Shown one piece after another: positions 61,382 through 64,000 of a stretch of 64,000 nt of DNA. Position numbers and translations under genes: made by a program. The stretch lies in the NCBI GenBank assembly GCA_947625495.1, contig CANQOQ010000007.1, positions 17,876-81,875 on the forward strand, in the 5' to 3' direction. The notes beneath the pieces were generated by a model, which worked only from the letters and a program-made list of their open reading frames with translations, searched no databases and was not told the origin of the DNA. Each line of letters opens with the position of its first letter. Position 1 is the first letter of the stretch. This stretch comes from Candidatus Gastranaerophilales bacterium (lineage in GTDB: Bacteria; Cyanobacteriota; Vampirovibrionia; Gastranaerophilales; Gastranaerophilaceae).

Positions 61382-61805
61382 TTTTCAAATCCTCATTTTC
61401 GTATCTTGTATATAAATAAAAAAAAATGGATATTGAAAATTGCTATAACAAATATATAAAAAATATATAAAAATAAATAAAAAAAGTGAAAAGTCAAGCA
61501 GGTATTGACGAAGCGAGTATATATTCATATTTACAAAACTTAACAATAGGTGAAAATTTTGTATTATTCCTCTAAAAATACACAAAAAAAAGCCGTCCAA
61601 CTAAGGCGGCTACCAGACTTTGGGGAGGGAGGTTTTATGGGGCTGTTGCCCTTACCTTATGTTTATCGTCATTTTCTTTTATTACTTTAGTTTTTTTATT
61701 TAATTATTTTTTTCAAAAAATCAAAAAACCTGTAAATATTGATGTCTGACGATTTACATAACTTAATAAATTGATAATGTATATTTATATAACTAATATA
61801 TATTT
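61382..61805. other. Long AT-rich intergenic region
   Basis: 424 bp between divergent genes. It holds the promoter of the coiled-coil gene, a probable minus-strand small RNA (next entry), and a 17-codon frame at 61637-61690 behind GGGAGGGAGG. Elsewhere I see only AT-rich sequence. Confidence 0.4.
61588..61700 (-). ncRNA. Candidate small RNA with C-rich anti-SD loop and terminator
   Basis: On the minus strand: hairpin GGGC-AACA-GCCC, an unpaired stretch CATAAAACCTCCCTCCCCAA, then a stem AGCCGCC/GGACGGCT closed by eight T (an intrinsic terminator). No minus-strand gene lies upstream of that terminator, so it must end a short independent transcript of about 90-110 nt. The CCUCCCUCCCC segment is complementary to Shine-Dalgarno sequences, as in many trans-acting sRNAs. 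The layout of stem, C-rich loop and terminator resembles cyanobacterial Yfr1, but the motif differs. No clear promoter is assigned. Confidence 0.55.
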
Positions 61806-63392
61806 ATGAAGAACCGAGAGTTAATATATAATATTACTTTTTATATTTATATAATTATTAGTATTTTTGTCTGGGCGCTATTGTCAAATAATATAGATCC
61901 TGATTTCTGGGCAAGAATTATTCAGGGAGATGCATTTTGGCAATTGGGGCATATATTAAAATCAGATATTTTTTCTTATACGCAGACTCATACTTGGTTT
62001 GACCACGAGTGGGGAGTAAGTGTCTTATTTTCTTTTGTTCTTAGACATTTTGGATATTGGGGAATATTTACTTTAAGAATATTATTGGCTTTTTTAATTA
62101 TTTATATGTTATTTAAAACTGCAGAATATAAATCTGAAAAGAAGTTAAAAATACTTGATTTTTGCTTATTTAATTTAGCTCTTGTTGTAATGCCTTCTAT
62201 ATTTTCATCAGCTTTAAGATGTCATTATATTACATTTTTGTTTTTTATTTTATTTATATATCTCTTTGAGAGAGTTAGGAAAAACGGTGAAAATAAGCTT
62301 TTATTTTTGCTTCCTCTTATAATGCTTGTATGGGTAAATTGCCACGGAGGCTGTGTTAGCGGTTTAGGGTTACTTTGTATATATACAATCGGTGAGGCAT
62401 TAAATAAAAAATCTTTTAAAAAATATATATTAACTCTTTTTGCTTGTTTAGCCGTTATGTTTATTAACCCTTATGGAATTGATTATGTAAAATTTATATT
62501 TATGGCTTCCACTATGCCAAGACCTTTTGTTACGGAATGGATTAGTCCTTTTGCTTCTTCAAATCCCATATTCTTTTGGTTTAAATTATATTATATATTT
62601 TTCTTATTTATTTTAATTATTAAAGTAAAAGACTATAAAAATGACATTACAAAATATATTTTGCTATTTGTGTGTGCATATTTATCCTTTGTTTATATTA
62701 AAAATATACCGTTTTTTGTGATTACATCAATAATATTTTTATATTCGGATATCTGTAAACGGATTTATAACATAATTGACAATAACAAAGAAAGACTGAA
62801 AAAAGAGAATAATAATGATTTATTGTTAACTTATGAGAAACGTTTAAATTTTATTCATAATATACTTCCTTATGTCTGTATGGTTTTATTCACAGGTTTT
62901 AACGCTTTTTGTATAATACAGCCTGATTTATGTTATTTAAGAGAACAGCCCGTAAGTCAGGCGGAATTCTTTAAAATAAATAATTTAAACGGTAAAATTC
63001 TTGCACCTATGGAGTTAGGAAGTTATCTGGCGTATAAATTATTTCCTAATAATCTTATATATATGGATGGGCGTTATGAAGAGGTTTATTTTAATAAAGA
63101 AAAGGAACTTTTAGACAAATTTTATAATGCTCAAGAAGGTTGGGAAGAAATTTTAAAAGAACCGTATAAACCGGATTATATAATAATACCTATAGATGCC
63201 TTAATAAACGATTATATTCCCGTTGATTACAAGTCAGTATATTCTGATGAAAAATATATTATTTATTCTTCAAAAGAAAAATTAAAAGATATGTATTATA
63301 TGCCCGTGCCTTCGTCATTATGCAGGGGATATACCAAACAGGCTTTTAAAAAGGGGTTTGAGTTTAACAAAATAGATAAAAAAAGTTTGTAG
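61806..63392 (+). CDS. Polytopic membrane protein, possible GT-C glycosyltransferase
   Basis: 528 residues with about 11 TM helices in the first 390. The first loop has 'IDPDFWARIIQGDAFWQLGHILKSDIFSYTQTHTWFDHEWG', an Asp-rich motif typical of the GT-C fold (PMT/ArnT-like) and its first extracytoplasmic loop. The C-terminal 130 residues are soluble ('GKILAPMELGSYLAYKLFPNNLIYMDGRYEEVYF'), also as in that group. No family assigned with certainty. No RBS visible. It lies 12 bp before the U32 gene. Confidence 0.68.
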   Translation: MKNRELIYNITFYIYIIISIFVWALLSNNIDPDFWARIIQGDAFWQLGHILKSDIFSYTQTHTWFDHEWGVSVLFSFVLRHFGYWGIFTLRILLAFLIIYMLFKTAEYKSEKKLKILDFCLFNLALVVMPSIFSSALRCHYITFLFFILFIYLFERVRKNGENKLLFLLPLIMLVWVNCHGGCVSGLGLLCIYTIGEALNKKSFKKYILTLFACLAVMFINPYGIDYVKFIFMASTMPRPFVTEWISPFASSNPIFFWFKLYYIFFLFILIIKVKDYKNDITKYILLFVCAYLSFVYIKNIPFFVITSIIFLYSDICKRIYNIIDNNKERLKKENNNDLLLTYEKRLNFIHNILPYVCMVLFTGFNAFCIIQPDLCYLREQPVSQAEFFKINNLNGKILAPMELGSYLAYKLFPNNLIYMDGRYEEVYFNKEKELLDKFYNAQEGWEEILKEPYKPDYIIIPIDALINDYIPVDYKSVYSDEKYIIYSSKEKLKDMYYMPVPSSLCRGYTKQAFKKGFEFNKIDKKSL

Positions 63393-63404
63393 TAAAATAG
63401 TTAT

Positions 63405-64000
63405 ATGAATAATTTAAAAAGACCTGAACTTCTTTTGCCTGCAGGAAGCAGGGAAAAACTTGATTATGCTGTTCACTACGGAGCTGATGCCGTATATTTA
63501 GGTATGGTTGATTTCAGCCTTAGAGCTATGCGAAAAGGCGAACTTATAACTATTGATAATTTAAAAGAATGTATTAACCTTGCTCATTCATTGGGTAAAA
63601 AAGCATATTTAACGCTGAATATTTTTGCCTACAGCTCTGATATTGAAGCGATGATTGAGTGTGCAGAAAAAATAAATGAAGCAAAACCTAATGCAATACT
63701 GTTCTCGGATTTTGGCGTATATAATATTTTAAGAAAATATATGCCTGATATCCCCCTTCACGTCAGCACTCAGACGAATATATTAAATTATGAGGCGGTT
63801 AAATTCTGGCAGGATTTAGGTGCTGTAAGGGTTGTTCTCTCACGGGATTTATCCTTAAAGCAAATAGAAAAAATAAAAAATAAAGTTCCTGATATGGAGC
63901 TTGAGGTATTTGTTCATGGTGCACAGTGTGTTTCATTTTCAGGCAGATGTCTTATAAGTGACTATATGACAAAAGGCGAAAGAAAGGCTAACCACGGGAA
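63405..64000 (+). CDS. Peptidase U32 family protein, 3' end outside window
   Basis: 198 codons are visible. 'RPELLLPAGSREKLDYAVHYGADAVYLGMVDFSLRAM' opens the TIM-barrel domain. 'PLHVSTQTNILNYEAVKFWQDLGAVRVVLSRDLSLKQI' and 'ELEVFVHGAQCVSFSGRCLISDYMTKG' are the U32 signature, E-x-F-V-H-G-x-x-C plus S-G-R-C. Relatives (RlhA, TrhP) hydroxylate 23S rRNA or tRNA rather than cleave collagen. The gene continues beyond the right edge. Confidence 0.92.
   Translation, partial: MNNLKRPELLLPAGSREKLDYAVHYGADAVYLGMVDFSLRAMRKGELITIDNLKECINLAHSLGKKAYLTLNIFAYSSDIEAMIECAEKINEAKPNAILFSDFGVYNILRKYMPDIPLHVSTQTNILNYEAVKFWQDLGAVRVVLSRDLSLKQIEKIKNKVPDMELEVFVHGAQCVSFSGRCLISDYMTKGERKANHG

Overview
The window is a low-GC bacterial chromosome segment. 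Its best match is a gut-type, non-photosynthetic relative of the Cyanobacteria (Melainabacteria/Vampirovibrionia, probably Gastranaerophilales). This rests on recognition of protein families, not on a search. The response regulator at 43966-44715 looks like cyanobacterial RpaB, and a SepF/YggS pair and an IspG are present. Several large orphan membrane proteins carry the N-terminal 'ISFKG'-like motif and coiled-coil/TM layout I associate with this order. The standard genetic code fits; TGA acts as stop.

Region 1 (1-5205) is accessory DNA, visibly richer in G+C than the host except for its last gene. A short tyrosine recombinase (cut by the window edge) and an XRE repressor face left. Facing right are a Mu-A-like DDE transposase, a Mu-B-like AAA ATPase, an unrecognised helix-turn-helix protein and a SIR2-domain NAD-binding protein. 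The last looks like a defence cargo, and its frame is broken near the end at an A-run. tRNA-Asn and tRNA-Thr follow. Region 2 (5908-20634) holds orphan FKG-type membrane proteins, a phosphoesterase, ispG, TPR proteins and ychF. It also holds a clear cobalamin-riboswitch-like leader in front of a three-gene operon of unknown function.

Region 3 (20635-33326) is mostly on the minus strand: maf-apt-flhB-sigma factor, pyrF-ald, tpiA, ribE-ribBA and small orphans. Region 4 (33378-37448) is one large autotransporter with Chlamydia-Pmp-like GGA(I/L)/FxxN repeats arranged in 107-residue super-repeats. Region 5 (37612-43918) is folK, a flavoprotein, then rpmG-tRNA-Trp-secE-nusG-rplK-rplA. A GC-rich repeat island lies between nusG and rplK, and probable L1-binding leaders precede both rplK and rplA.

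Region 6 (43966-50430) carries rpaB, a DMT transporter, a DUF2229 protein, sepF-yggS, a Xer recombinase and a PfkB kinase. Region 7 (50473-64000) carries an AsmA-NfeD-SPFH membrane operon, rpsB-tsf, a histidine kinase, ricT, small orphans, a candidate minus-strand sRNA, a polytopic membrane protein and the start of a U32 peptidase. Convergent gene pairs are nearly always separated by strong bidirectional intrinsic terminators.

The items most worth following are the cobalamin-controlled unknown operon, the Mu-like element with its SIR2 cargo, the nusG-rplK repeat island and the sRNA.
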